This document shows, piece after piece, positions 26,147 to 35,300 of a stretch of 64,000 nt of DNA (the first letter of the stretch is position 1; each line of letters opens with the position of its first letter). Made by a program: the position numbers and the translations under genes. Origin of the DNA: CAINEC01 sp046052065 (GTDB lineage: Bacteria > Bacteroidota > Bacteroidia > AKYH767-A > OLB10); the NCBI GenBank assembly GCA_046052065.1, contig JBJOND010000001.1, forward strand, positions 44,092 to 108,091. The letters are read 5' to 3'. A model generated the notes under the pieces. That model saw only the letters and a list, made by a program, of their open reading frames with translations. It was not told the DNA's origin and made no database searches.

Positions 26147-26156
26147 TCTCGTTTTA

Positions 26157-26184
26157 AAAGGGACTCTTCGGAGTCCCTTTGTTT
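26157..26184 (+). terminator. terminator after the CPPC/T9SS gene
   Basis: A perfect 10-bp stem AAAGGGACTC/GAGTCCCTTT with loop TTCG, followed by GTTT, 11 bases after the stop. Confidence 0.85.
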
Positions 26185-26195
26185 AAATACCCATT

Positions 26196-26702
26196 ATGAG
26201 AAAGCTATTAATCTTAGTAACAGTATCGTTAATTAGTAATTTATCTATTGCACAATCTACAGCTACAAAAACGGATGTAGGACATACCATCGTAAAAACA
26301 CTAGAAGGTAAAGATTTCAATACGGCCGATATTTCAAATGATGGAAAACCATTCATTATTGATTTTTGGGCAACATGGTGTAAACCATGTGTAGCTGAGT
26401 TAGATGCAATTAATGAGAACTATACACAATGGAAAGAAGAGACTGGAGTAAAGGTTTTCGCTGTTTCTATTGATGATAGTCGTTCAATGAGCCGAGTTGC
26501 ACCCTATGTAGCAGGTAAAGGTTGGGATTACACCATTCTATTGGACCCAAATGGAGATTTCAAAAGAGCAATGAACGTAAATTCTGTTCCTCATACATTT
26601 TTGTTTGATGGGAATGGAAAGCTAGTTGCGCAGCATAATAATTACTCAGCTGGAGATGAAGACAATCTTTTAGAAGAAATAAAAAAACATTCGGGTAAAT
26701 AA
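26196..26702 (+). CDS. TlpA family thioredoxin-like protein
   Basis: A 168-residue periplasmic thiol-disulfide oxidoreductase with a signal peptide (1-19). The active site is FWATWCKPCVAEL with C62 and C65, the WCxPC of TlpA/ResA. The cis-Pro motif is NSVPHTFLFDGNGKLV and the fold is complete. Such proteins usually reduce periplasmic disulfides, for example in cytochrome maturation; no cytochrome genes are nearby. Its partners here are other extracytoplasmic thioredoxin-like proteins at 24284 and 28423. Confidence 0.9.
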   Translation: MRKLLILVTVSLISNLSIAQSTATKTDVGHTIVKTLEGKDFNTADISNDGKPFIIDFWATWCKPCVAELDAINENYTQWKEETGVKVFAVSIDDSRSMSRVAPYVAGKGWDYTILLDPNGDFKRAMNVNSVPHTFLFDGNGKLVAQHNNYSAGDEDNLLEEIKKHSGK

Positions 26703-26723
26703 TTACTTTAAATTAAATAAATT

Positions 26724-26757
26724 CGGGAACTTAACCATAGTTAGGTTCCCGTTTTTA
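26724..26757 (+). terminator. terminator after tlpA-like gene
   Basis: A 12-bp stem (26724-26735 with 26740-26751, one G:U) with loop CATA, followed by TTTTTATTTTT, which overlaps the next promoter. Confidence 0.85.
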
Positions 26758-26763
26758 TTTTTG
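26756..26763 (+). promoter_or_regulatory. promoter -7 box of the DUF6029 gene
   Basis: TATTTTTG matches TAnnTTTG and ends 17 bases before the ATG at 26781. It sits in the T-tract of the preceding terminator. Confidence 0.55.
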
Positions 26764-26780
26764 CACCTCAATTAACCAAA

Positions 26781-28418
26781 ATGAATACACTATTACGAAT
26801 TACAGTCATGTGTATGGCGTTCGCTGCAACCACGCAAAATTTACGTGCTCAGCAATCAAACGTCATGTCAAACATTACAGGTAATTTTGAAGTCAACTCT
26901 CAATATTATCAGCCGGATAGCGCAATCCTTGCACCAGATGTTCCAGAAAAATTATTAAGCAATGGTTTCTTTAACCTTAATTATGAATCGGGAAATTTTA
27001 AAGCAGGTCTTCGTTACGAAAGCTACTTGAATGCTTTACAAGGGTTCGACCCCAATTACCGCGGTAGTGGCATTACTTATCGTTTTGCTCAATTTTCGAA
27101 AGATGAAATCACCATTACTGTTGGGAATTTTTATGATCAATTCGGAAACGGATTAATTTTCAGAAGTTATGAGGAAAGAGCATTAGGAGTGGATAATGCA
27201 ATGGACGGATTACACATCAAGTATAACCCTTACAAAGGAATTGTGTTAAAAGGATTTGTCGCTGAGCAGCGTAATTTCTTTGCTAAAGGGCCTGGTATTG
27301 TACGAGGATTTGATGGAGATATCCAATTGAATGATGTATTTGAATCGTGGGCAACTAAGAAACTTCGGTTAGGCGTAGGTGGTAGCTTTGTGAGTAAATA
27401 TCAAAAAGATAATAGTCCGACAAGAATACTTCCTGAAAACGTAGGCTCTTATGCATTTAGAACTAATATTATTTATGGTAATTGGTTGGTGAATGCAGAA
27501 TATGCAGGTAAGATAAACGACCCATCTATTGTAAATAACTTCATTTATAAAAATGGAGAGGCCTTATTGGTGAATATTAATTATGCTAAGAAAGGATTTG
27601 GAGCACAAGTATCGGGTAAAAGAGTTGACAATATGAACTATCGCTCAGATCGTGGCGCAACTGGAAATAGTTTGTTCATCAATTATCTTCCGGCAATCAA
27701 TAAACAACTAACATATCGATTAAGCACCTTGTACCCTTTTGCGACACAACCAAACGGCGAAATGGGAGCAGCGGGTGAAATCTATGTAAACTGTAAACCT
27801 GAAAGTGCACTTGGTGGAAAGTATGGAACTAAACTAAGTTTGTCCGCTTCCGCTGTTAATGACATTCAGCGCACGGCATTAAGCAACGATACATTGGGGT
27901 ATACTTCCAATTTTTTGGGGATTGGAGATAATCGCTATTATCAGGATGTCAATTTTGAGTTAACCAAAAAATTATCAAAAAGCGACAAGATAATTTTTAC
28001 GTATATCTATCAGATCTATGACAAAAATGTTATCGAAGGAAAAATAGGAGAAAAACAAGTAACTTCTCACATTGCAGTATTCGAATATTTGCACAAATTC
28101 GATTCAAAGCATAGCATCAGAACAGAACTTCAGCATTTGCAAACAGAAGAGGACAAAAAGAATTGGGCAATGCTTTTAGTTGAATACAGTGTTTCGCCAA
28201 AATGGATTATAACAGTATTTGATGAATGGAATTATGGCAATTATAAAAAAGACCAGCAAATACATTACTATAATGCAAGTATGGTCTATACGAAAGGTCC
28301 TACACGAATTGGATTAGGCTATGCTCGTCAGCGTGCAGGATTATTATGCGTTGGAGGGGTATGTAGATTTGTACCCGCAAGCAACGGATTTAATGTAACA
28401 GTTACAAGCAGATTTTAA
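26781..28418 (+). CDS. DUF6029 family outer-membrane protein
   Basis: A 545-residue protein with a signal peptide (about 1-23) and long alternating amphipathic strands such as GNFKAGLRYESYLNAL, ITVGNFYDQFGNGLIFRSYEER and WIITVFDEWNYGNYKK, ending in an aromatic strand GFNVTVTSRF typical of an outer-membrane barrel C-terminus. I assign it to the DUF6029 family seen in Bacteroidota. Its stop is 4 bases before the next gene, an Omp28 lipoprotein, so the two are translationally linked. Function unknown; a role in exporting or anchoring the Omp28-type proteins is possible but inferred only from position. Confidence 0.75.
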   Translation: MNTLLRITVMCMAFAATTQNLRAQQSNVMSNITGNFEVNSQYYQPDSAILAPDVPEKLLSNGFFNLNYESGNFKAGLRYESYLNALQGFDPNYRGSGITYRFAQFSKDEITITVGNFYDQFGNGLIFRSYEERALGVDNAMDGLHIKYNPYKGIVLKGFVAEQRNFFAKGPGIVRGFDGDIQLNDVFESWATKKLRLGVGGSFVSKYQKDNSPTRILPENVGSYAFRTNIIYGNWLVNAEYAGKINDPSIVNNFIYKNGEALLVNINYAKKGFGAQVSGKRVDNMNYRSDRGATGNSLFINYLPAINKQLTYRLSTLYPFATQPNGEMGAAGEIYVNCKPESALGGKYGTKLSLSASAVNDIQRTALSNDTLGYTSNFLGIGDNRYYQDVNFELTKKLSKSDKIIFTYIYQIYDKNVIEGKIGEKQVTSHIAVFEYLHKFDSKHSIRTELQHLQTEEDKKNWAMLLVEYSVSPKWIITVFDEWNYGNYKKDQQIHYYNASMVYTKGPTRIGLGYARQRAGLLCVGGVCRFVPASNGFNVTVTSRF

Positions 28419-28422
28419 TGAT

Positions 28423-29283
28423 ATGATAAAGCATTTAAAAATATTCATACTTAGCACTACGCTCATCTTTGGTTTTCTTTTCTTCGGATGCGATAAAATA
28501 GAAGGGCCATATGGAATCAATAATGGAACCACTCCAACTGATACCACTTCAGATACTATTTTCAGAAAAGTGCTGTTAGAAGATTTTACTGGACATACCT
28601 GCGCTGCATGTCCAGCTTCACACGTTGAAGCTAAACGACTACATGATATATATGGCGAGCAATTAGTTGTGCTTGGCATACATGCTGGATATTTCTCATG
28701 GCCACAAAATGCGCCGTATCAAAGCAATTTTCAAACTGCAACGGGCACAACTATCACAACTGATTTTAATTTAATTAATTTGCCTTTCCCTAAAGGAATG
28801 GTAAATAGGCTTTATAAACCAGCTACCTCCACTCAATATATCTTCGATTGGCCAGATTGGGAAACAACGATTGATACTATTTTACAGCGACCAGCTGATG
28901 CAGGAATTGATATTGCAAATTCATTTAGTACAACCGATAGTATGATGACCGCTACCATAGATATAAAAATGATGAATGATTATTTAAATCCTATTAGCTT
29001 AGCTGTTTACTATGCTGAAGATAGCATTGTAGCTCCTCAAAAGAACGGGGCTGTTGATGTATTAGATTATATTCATCGTCATGTTTTAAGAGGATCTTTT
29101 ACTGGAGCGTTTGGAGAAACAATTGGAAACAGCGCAACTGCAGGTCAGGAATTAAATAGAACCTATTCAACTAAACTTACACCTGCAAATGCGAATGTTA
29201 ATCAGGTGTATATATATGCTATTCTTTTTGATAATGTAACACGTGAAGTAATTCAGGTAGAAGAAAAGAAATTAATTCAATAA
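28423..29283 (+). CDS. Omp28-related outer-membrane lipoprotein
   Basis: A 286-residue lipoprotein with signal peptide and lipobox ending at Cys23 (FLFFGC). The Omp28-type thioredoxin-like core reads VLLEDFTGHTCAACPASHVEA, with a CAAC pair at C60 and C63, and KGMVNRLYKP further on. The C-terminal half is a beta domain ending in EVIQVEEKKLIQ. Porphyromonas Omp28 is a surface protein; a redox role is inferred from the CxxC. It is downstream of the DUF6029 gene with a 4-base gap and ends at a terminator. Confidence 0.85.
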   Translation: MIKHLKIFILSTTLIFGFLFFGCDKIEGPYGINNGTTPTDTTSDTIFRKVLLEDFTGHTCAACPASHVEAKRLHDIYGEQLVVLGIHAGYFSWPQNAPYQSNFQTATGTTITTDFNLINLPFPKGMVNRLYKPATSTQYIFDWPDWETTIDTILQRPADAGIDIANSFSTTDSMMTATIDIKMMNDYLNPISLAVYYAEDSIVAPQKNGAVDVLDYIHRHVLRGSFTGAFGETIGNSATAGQELNRTYSTKLTPANANVNQVYIYAILFDNVTREVIQVEEKKLIQ

Positions 29284-29307
29284 TTTTAATCAGACATAAA
29301 ATTTGCA

Positions 29308-29335
29308 AGCCTCTTCATAAGAAGGGGCTTTTTTT
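29308..29335 (+). terminator. terminator after the Omp28 lipoprotein
   Basis: A 9-bp stem AGCCTCTTC/GAAGGGGCT with one T:G pair, loop ATAA, followed by seven T. Confidence 0.85.
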
Positions 29336-29398
29336 GCAACTAACAATTTGCTGTTAATTGCTAAACGTTTGTAAACGGATAATTGGATTTTGCTGAAA

Positions 29399-29406
29399 TA
29401 GTTTTG
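29399..29406 (+). promoter_or_regulatory. promoter -7 box upstream of the 29452 gene
   Basis: TAGTTTTG is an exact consensus match 45 bases before ATG 29452. It argues against the longer in-frame TTG start at 29383. Confidence 0.5.
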
Positions 29407-29451
29407 CCTCATCAGTTCATCAATTTAAATATCCTTTCAAAAAACAAAAAC

Positions 29452-29907
29452 ATGAAAAAACAAATCTTAACACTATTCATGATGCTATCCATCGTGAATA
29501 CGCTTCCAACAAAAGTAGAAGCAGCAAACGAAACATCTACTTGTGTTCGTCCTCCAAAAATTCACCTTGTAATTGTAATGGGCAAACCAAAATACGATTG
29601 TGAAATCTTCCCAGGTATTTGTTTATTCCTTTATGGCACTTTCGACCGTACTAATCCACTATCGGCTGGCACATATGCTTCCTATGAGAACAATACGCTA
29701 CAAATCGAAATTCAAAAAAATGAAATCAGTGAATCACTGGATAAAAAGCTTCAAGAGCAATCCGTTTTTGACTTAGAAAATGAATATGAAATTCCAGATG
29801 ATATAAGCAAAGACCTTGGCAGCGATACACGTATAATTCTTGAAACAGGCAATTATGAAATACAAGATAACGGTGAAAGTTATATCATAAACATTCGTTG
29901 CCGATAA
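29452..29907 (+). CDS. small secreted protein, unknown function
   Basis: A 151-residue protein with a clear signal peptide (MKKQILTLFMMLSIVNTLPTK) opening at ATG 29452. The mature part has four cysteines (STCVRPP, YDCEIFPGICLF and a final NIRCR) and an acidic stretch of QEQSVFDLENEYEIPDD. I do not recognise a family. The start at 29452 is preferred over the TTG at 29383 because the signal peptide begins there and the promoter lies between. It is followed by two hairpins and another exported protein. Confidence 0.6.
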   Translation: MKKQILTLFMMLSIVNTLPTKVEAANETSTCVRPPKIHLVIVMGKPKYDCEIFPGICLFLYGTFDRTNPLSAGTYASYENNTLQIEIQKNEISESLDKKLQEQSVFDLENEYEIPDDISKDLGSDTRIILETGNYEIQDNGESYIINIRCR

Positions 29908-29915
29908 AATAATTC

Positions 29916-29980
29916 CAGACCCGTAAGTCTGATTCTTTGTTCTTGCCAACCCCGGGGGCTGAGCCCGTAAGCTCTCCCCC
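29916..29980 (+). repeat. two consecutive hairpins with the same CCGTAA loop
   Basis: CAGAC-CCGTAA-GTCTG (29916-29931) is followed by a longer GC-rich hairpin GGGGG..GAGC-CCGTAA-GCTC.CCCCC (29954-29980). Both loops are CCGTAA. The second stem is unusually GC-rich for this genome. No T-run follows either, so they are not ordinary terminators. Confidence 0.7.
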
Positions 29981-30000
29981 TCCTTTATATATAAACACCT

Positions 30001-30603
30001 ATGAAAAACGCAATTATTATTTCTAGTTTGTTATTCTTTACTAGCTGTACTAAAATGCTCATGCGCGCAAATGGTTTTAAAACGCCTAGGTATGAATCAG
30101 AAGAAAGAATAAATTCATTTGCCCAAACGAATCAGATTGATGAAGGAAAAATCGTTTTTTTAAATGACACTACTGAACAAAAGAAGATGCTGAAATTATT
30201 TTCTAATTCCCCAGGAATTATCATTGCTGATTCGGCTTGGAATCGTTTGAATTTTCAAAACAAAAAAGAGAACTGCGCTGCCCCTGTTGAAAATCTTCTA
30301 ATGAACTTATGCAATATTCAACCTACAAATATTTACTATACTGATTCAAATTTAATTGCATTCAGAAAAAGTAAAGCATTTTACAAAGCCATTCAAAACA
30401 AACCATCATCCGCTCATTATATATTCTTTTTATGGAATACATCGATGGGCAAAAACATTAAAAAGATTAAAGCTTGGGAAAACACCTTGATAAAACATGC
30501 GAACTGTGATTATCAAACTTTTTGGATTAATTGCGATTACATGGCTAATTGGTATAGCGTCAAGCCTGGTAAAAAAATTCGATACAAGGTCGACAGAAAG
30601 TAG
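30001..30603 (+). CDS. putative lipoprotein, unknown function
   Basis: A 200-residue protein with a short signal peptide and lipobox LFFTSC (Cys16). The mature part is basic. It contains HYIFFLWNTSMGKNIKKIKAWE and later NCDYQTFWINCDYM, whose spacing faintly resembles a thioredoxin-like sheet, but the CxxC site is missing, so I do not assign it. ATG start at 30001. It may be co-transcribed with the gene at 29452 across the twin hairpins. Confidence 0.6.
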   Translation: MKNAIIISSLLFFTSCTKMLMRANGFKTPRYESEERINSFAQTNQIDEGKIVFLNDTTEQKKMLKLFSNSPGIIIADSAWNRLNFQNKKENCAAPVENLLMNLCNIQPTNIYYTDSNLIAFRKSKAFYKAIQNKPSSAHYIFFLWNTSMGKNIKKIKAWENTLIKHANCDYQTFWINCDYMANWYSVKPGKKIRYKVDRK

Positions 30604-30672
30604 TTTTTCAGATTATTACTTTAGGCTGAACTATTTTAATGCTTGGTTGTTTCGTAAATTAAGTGTTTAGCT

Positions 30673-30680
30673 TACCTTTG
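30673..30680 (+). promoter_or_regulatory. promoter -7 box of gcdH
   Basis: TACCTTTG is an exact TAnnTTTG match, 38 bases before the ATG at 30719, with a TTG at 30647-30649 as a possible -33 element. Confidence 0.65.
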
Positions 30681-30718
30681 CGCCTCACAGCGAAAAAGCT
30701 GAACAAAACATTATAACT

Positions 30719-31897
30719 ATGGCAAAAGATCGTTTTCAATCGCACGACTATTATTTAATGGATGAATTGCTTACGGATGAGCACAAATTAATCCGTGATG
30801 CTGCCCGTGAATGGGTTAAAAGAGATGTTTCTCCAATCATTGAAGATTATGCTCAAAAGGCGGAATTCCCGACACAAATCATCAAAGGACTTTCTGAAAT
30901 TGGTGCATTTGGGCCTTATATTCCTACCGAATATGGTGGAGGTGGTCTCGATCAAATTTCTTATGGTTTGATTATGCAAGAGATTGAAAGAGGAGATTCT
31001 GGCGTTCGCTCTACTGCATCAGTACAAAGTTCTTTGGTTATGTATCCAATCTATACGTTTGGTACTGAGGAACAAAGAAAAAAATATCTACCTAAGTTAG
31101 CTTCTGGAGAATGGATGGGTTGTTTCGGATTAACGGAGCCTGACCATGGTTCAAATCCTGCGGGAATGGTTACCAATTATAAAGATGCTGGTGACCATGT
31201 AATTTTAAATGGAGCTAAAATGTGGATTTCAAATGCTCCATTTGCTGATGTTGCTGTAGTTTGGGCAAAAGATGAAAATGGTGATATCAGAGGATTAGTT
31301 GTAGAAAGAGGAATGGAAGGATTCAGCACTCCTGAAACACATGGAAAATGGTCATTGCGTGCAAGTGCAACCGGCGAATTAGTTTTTGATAACGTAAAAG
31401 TTCCTAAAGAAAATATTTTCCCAACTGTTAAAGGTCTTAAAGGCCCTTTAAGTTGTTTGAACTCTGCACGTTATGGTATTGCATGGGGTGCAATTGGAGC
31501 AGCATTAGACTGTTATGATACAGCCTTAAGATATTCTCAGGAGCGTAAACAATTTGGTCGTCCGATTGGTGGATTTCAGTTACAACAAAAGAAATTAGCT
31601 GAAATGATTACTGAAATCACGAAAGCACAATTATTAACTTGGAGATTAGGTGTATTGAAGAATGAGAATCGCGCAACGCCGGCTCAGATTTCAATGGCAA
31701 AACGAAACAATGTAAATATGGCAATTCAGATTGCAAGAGAGGCTCGTCAGATGTTAGGAGGAATGGGAATTACAGGCGAATATCCGATTATGCGCCACAT
31801 GATGAACCTTGAAAGTGTAATTACTTATGAAGGAACACATGATGTGCATTTATTAATTACGGGTATGGATGTTACTGGATTTAATGCCTTTACCTAA
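30719..31897 (+). CDS. gcdH: acyl-CoA dehydrogenase, glutaryl-CoA dehydrogenase type
   Basis: A 392-residue flavoprotein that oxidises and decarboxylates glutaryl-CoA to crotonyl-CoA in lysine and tryptophan breakdown. It closely follows the GCDH pattern: ERGDSGVRSTASVQSSLVM, GCFGLTEPDHGSNP, LNSARYGIAWGAIGAALDCY, ERKQFGRPIGGFQLQQKKLA, and ITYEGTHDVHLLITG, where E371 is the expected catalytic base. It stands alone with its own promoter. Without neighbours the substrate rests on sequence resemblance only; another short-chain acyl-CoA dehydrogenase function is less likely. Confidence 0.88.
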   Translation: MAKDRFQSHDYYLMDELLTDEHKLIRDAAREWVKRDVSPIIEDYAQKAEFPTQIIKGLSEIGAFGPYIPTEYGGGGLDQISYGLIMQEIERGDSGVRSTASVQSSLVMYPIYTFGTEEQRKKYLPKLASGEWMGCFGLTEPDHGSNPAGMVTNYKDAGDHVILNGAKMWISNAPFADVAVVWAKDENGDIRGLVVERGMEGFSTPETHGKWSLRASATGELVFDNVKVPKENIFPTVKGLKGPLSCLNSARYGIAWGAIGAALDCYDTALRYSQERKQFGRPIGGFQLQQKKLAEMITEITKAQLLTWRLGVLKNENRATPAQISMAKRNNVNMAIQIAREARQMLGGMGITGEYPIMRHMMNLESVITYEGTHDVHLLITGMDVTGFNAFT

Positions 31898-32009
31898 AAT
31901 CTCATTGTGTTTTACAAAATTTTAAATTCATTTTTAAAATTGATTGTAACCATTTATAGGTAGTTCAGTTTAAGTCGTCAGTTATTTATCGGGGTATTTA
32001 AATTTTTCA

Positions 32010-32017
32010 TATGTTTG
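32010..32017 (+). promoter_or_regulatory. promoter -7 box of tRNA-Cys
   Basis: TATGTTTG is an exact TAnnTTTG match ending 14 bases before the tRNA. Confidence 0.6.
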
Positions 32018-32031
32018 CCCCACAATTAAAA

Positions 32032-32102
32032 GGTCGTGTGGCCGAGCGGTTAGGCAGAGGTCTGCAAAACCTTGTACAGCGGTTCAAATCCGCTCGCGAC
32101 CT
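32032..32102 (+). tRNA. tRNA-Cys (GCA)
   Basis: Acceptor GGTCGTG (32032-32038) pairs with CGCGACC (32095-32101); the D-arm is GCCGAGCGGTTAGGC; the anticodon loop gives GCA; the T-arm is GCGGTTCAAATCCGC. The discriminator is T at 32102, as expected for cysteine. CCA is not encoded. Confidence 0.96.
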
Positions 32103-32103
32103 C

Positions 32104-32140
32104 AAAAATCCCTGGTTGAATTCAACCAGGGATTTTTATT
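32104..32140 (+). terminator. terminator after tRNA-Cys
   Basis: A perfect 34-base palindrome (32104-32137) with TCCCTGGTTG in the stem and a TTTTT tail. In contrast to tRNA-Arg and tRNA-Ser, this tRNA is followed by an ordinary terminator and no repeat. The remaining bases up to 32356 hold no recognised gene. Confidence 0.85.
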
Positions 32141-32356
32141 TTGTAATCTCCTGAGAATACCAAGATGTATTTAGTCATGCTCAGCAAGCATAAAACGCAT
32201 CCGAATAAGCATTTTTAAACTCCTAAAATTCATTAGAAATTAGCTTATCATTGTCACTAAAATATTATGTATTTTTCAAGGGAAATCAATTGATTTTTAC
32301 TTACTTTGACATCCCTAAAACAACCTTTACAAAACCACAACCTTACTAACTAGTTT

Positions 32357-35300
32357 ATGAAAAAACTACTACTTGCAGTTTTCTGCTGCATAGGTGCATT
32401 TTTGATGACCTCTCAAACTGCATCAGCGACTCACTTAATGGGTGGTAATATGACCTATGAATTTTTAGGTCTTAATTCAGGTACTGGATTATATGATTAT
32501 CGTGTTACACTAAAAATTTATCGATTATGCGACCCAGGAAGTTCGCAATTACCAACCAGTACGTCATTGGGAGTTTATCAGGACAATCCAGGTAATCCGG
32601 CTTTGAAACAACGTGTTGCCCTTGCAACATTAAACCTTATATCTCAACAAGCGATCGTACCTCCTAACGCTGGGGCTAGCTGTTCTTTTGCTCCGAATGT
32701 TTGTGTTGAAGAAGGAGTTTATCAAACGACTGTTTCTGTTCCTGCAAATACTACAGGATACTATTTCATGGCCGATCGTTGTTGTAGAAATAATAACATT
32801 GATAATTTAAGCAACCCAGGTGCAACTGGTCAATCGTATTATGCATACGCACCAGATCCATCTATCGATAACAATTCTCCAACCTTCGCTGTACCTCCGG
32901 TTCCATTTATTTGTGCAAATGATACTGTAAGTATATTAAATCAAGCAATTGATGTAGATGGTGATTCATTAAGCTATGCATTCGTTACTCCATTTGCAGG
33001 TATTTCAAGCTCAGGTAACCCAAACCCACAAGCACCTACGAATTATACATGGCCAATTCCTACCGTTAACTACGCGACTAACTTTAGTAACACTACACCG
33101 TTTGGATTAAATAGTTATGCGGCTATGGACCCTGCAACAGGTTTAGGTGTTTATGTTTCTCCAAACCAAGGTTACTATGTTGTTGCGATTGAAATTAGCG
33201 AATATCGAAACGGTGTATTAATCGGCGTATCAAGATTAGATATTCAGATTATTGTTATTACGTGTCCTACTAACCCAGCGCCAGCCATAGCAAATAATCA
33301 AACAACTTACACCATACAAGAAGGTCAAACACTTTGTTTTAATGTAGGATACACAGACCCTAATGGAGATAGTTTATTTTTAACACATACTGGAGATATT
33401 TTTAATTCTACCCTTGTAAATCCAACTGCTACTTTACCAAATGTATCGGGCGATTCTGTAATAAGCGCTCAATTTTGCTGGTCAACTTCATGTAATCAAG
33501 GAAGAACAACTCCATACCAATTTTCTACTTCTGCAACAGATAATGGTTGCCCTGCTAAAGTCACAAATACAGTTTACACCATCAACGTATTAAACACACA
33601 AGCACCAACCGTAATGAATGGGCCTGATACCTTGTGTTTAAATGCTGCAACAGGTGTTGCTTATTCAGTTTCATCAACATCTGGTTATACTTATCAATGG
33701 TTAGTTACTAACGGAACACAAATTTCAGGAACAAACACTGCTAGTGCAGGCGTTACATTTTCGAATACAGGATTAGCAACGGTGAGTGTAGTTGCATTAA
33801 ATCCTTTTGGTTGTCCTTCTGACACACTTAGAAAAACTGTCTTTATTAAACCACAACCAACTGCCGCAGCTGGAACAGATGTTTCATTTTGTTCAGGTGG
33901 TTCGGCTACGTTGGGAACATCAACTACGAGCGGATATACTTACTCTTGGTCGCCAGCAACAAACCTAAGTAATAGTACTTTATCAAACCCTGTTGTAACT
34001 ATTAACAATACAGGTACTACCCCAACATCAACAACTTATATTGTAACATCTACACTTAATGGTTGTACGAATAAGGATACTGTAGTAGTAACTTCAAATC
34101 CATTCCCTGTTGCCAATGCTGGTAACAACACATCTATCTGTAGTGGTGCAAGTGCACCGTTGGGAACATTATCAACAGCTGGATATACTTATTCTTGGAC
34201 TCCAGGTTCAGGATTAAGCAACAATACGGTTTCAAATCCGGTATTCTCATTGACAAACACCGGAAATACACCAGACACTTTACAATATGTTGTTTTAGTT
34301 GCAAATGGATTTGCATGTAGCACAACAGATACTGTTCAGGTTGTAGTAAGACCTGTACCAACTGCAGTAGCAGGAAATGATTTAATTTTTTGCTCGGGAG
34401 CTAGTGGAACAGTTGGTTCAAGTAGTACAAGTGGCTATACTTACAGTTGGACACCTTCAACAGGATTAACTGCTCCTACAGGAAGTAGTTCAACAGTAAC
34501 ATTAACAAACACAACTACGGCTAATGATACCGTTAGTTATATCTTAACTACAACATGGTTTGGATGTACTGCAAAAGATACAGCTAAAGTTATTGTTAAG
34601 CCTATTCCCACTGCAAATGCAGGAAATAACTTGTTCTTATGCTCTGGCGTAAATGGTCAGATAGGATCTATTTCTACTAGTGGTTATAACTATACTTGGA
34701 CACCTACGACAGGATTAAGCAATCCAAATTTATCGAACCCAACAGTTTCTTTAACCAACAATGGAATCACAACAGATACTATTTTCTATTTTTTAAATAC
34801 TGATTTAGCAGGTTGTCAGAATAATGATACTGTTCGAGTTGTTGTTGCTCCAGTACCAACTGCAAATGCTGGTTTAGATCAAACTTATTGCTCTGGGCAA
34901 ACTGTTACAATTGGTAGTGCAACTACAAGTGGATATTTATATTCATGGTCACCTGCAGCAGGATTATCAACACCAACTAATAGTACATCTACTGTAACAC
35001 TAACAAACACAAACACGGCTAATGATACCGTTAGTTATATCTTAACAACTACATGGTTTGGATGTATCGACAAGGATACCGTTAAAGTAATTGTTAAACC
35101 TGTTCCGACTGCTAATGCAGGAAACAACTTGTTCTTATGCTCTGGCGTGAATGGTCAGATAGGAACAATTTCTACGAGTGGATATGCTTACACTTGGACA
35201 CCAACAACAGGATTAAGTAATCCATCTGTTTCTAATCCTGTAGTTTCATTAACAAACAATGGATCTACAACAGACACCATTTTCTATTTTTTAAATACTG

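Noticed and set aside
32141..32356. Repeat unit after tRNA-Cys like those at tRNA-Arg and tRNA-Ser
   Set aside because: No copy of the tRNA-Cys 3' end is found downstream; only a plain palindromic terminator follows.
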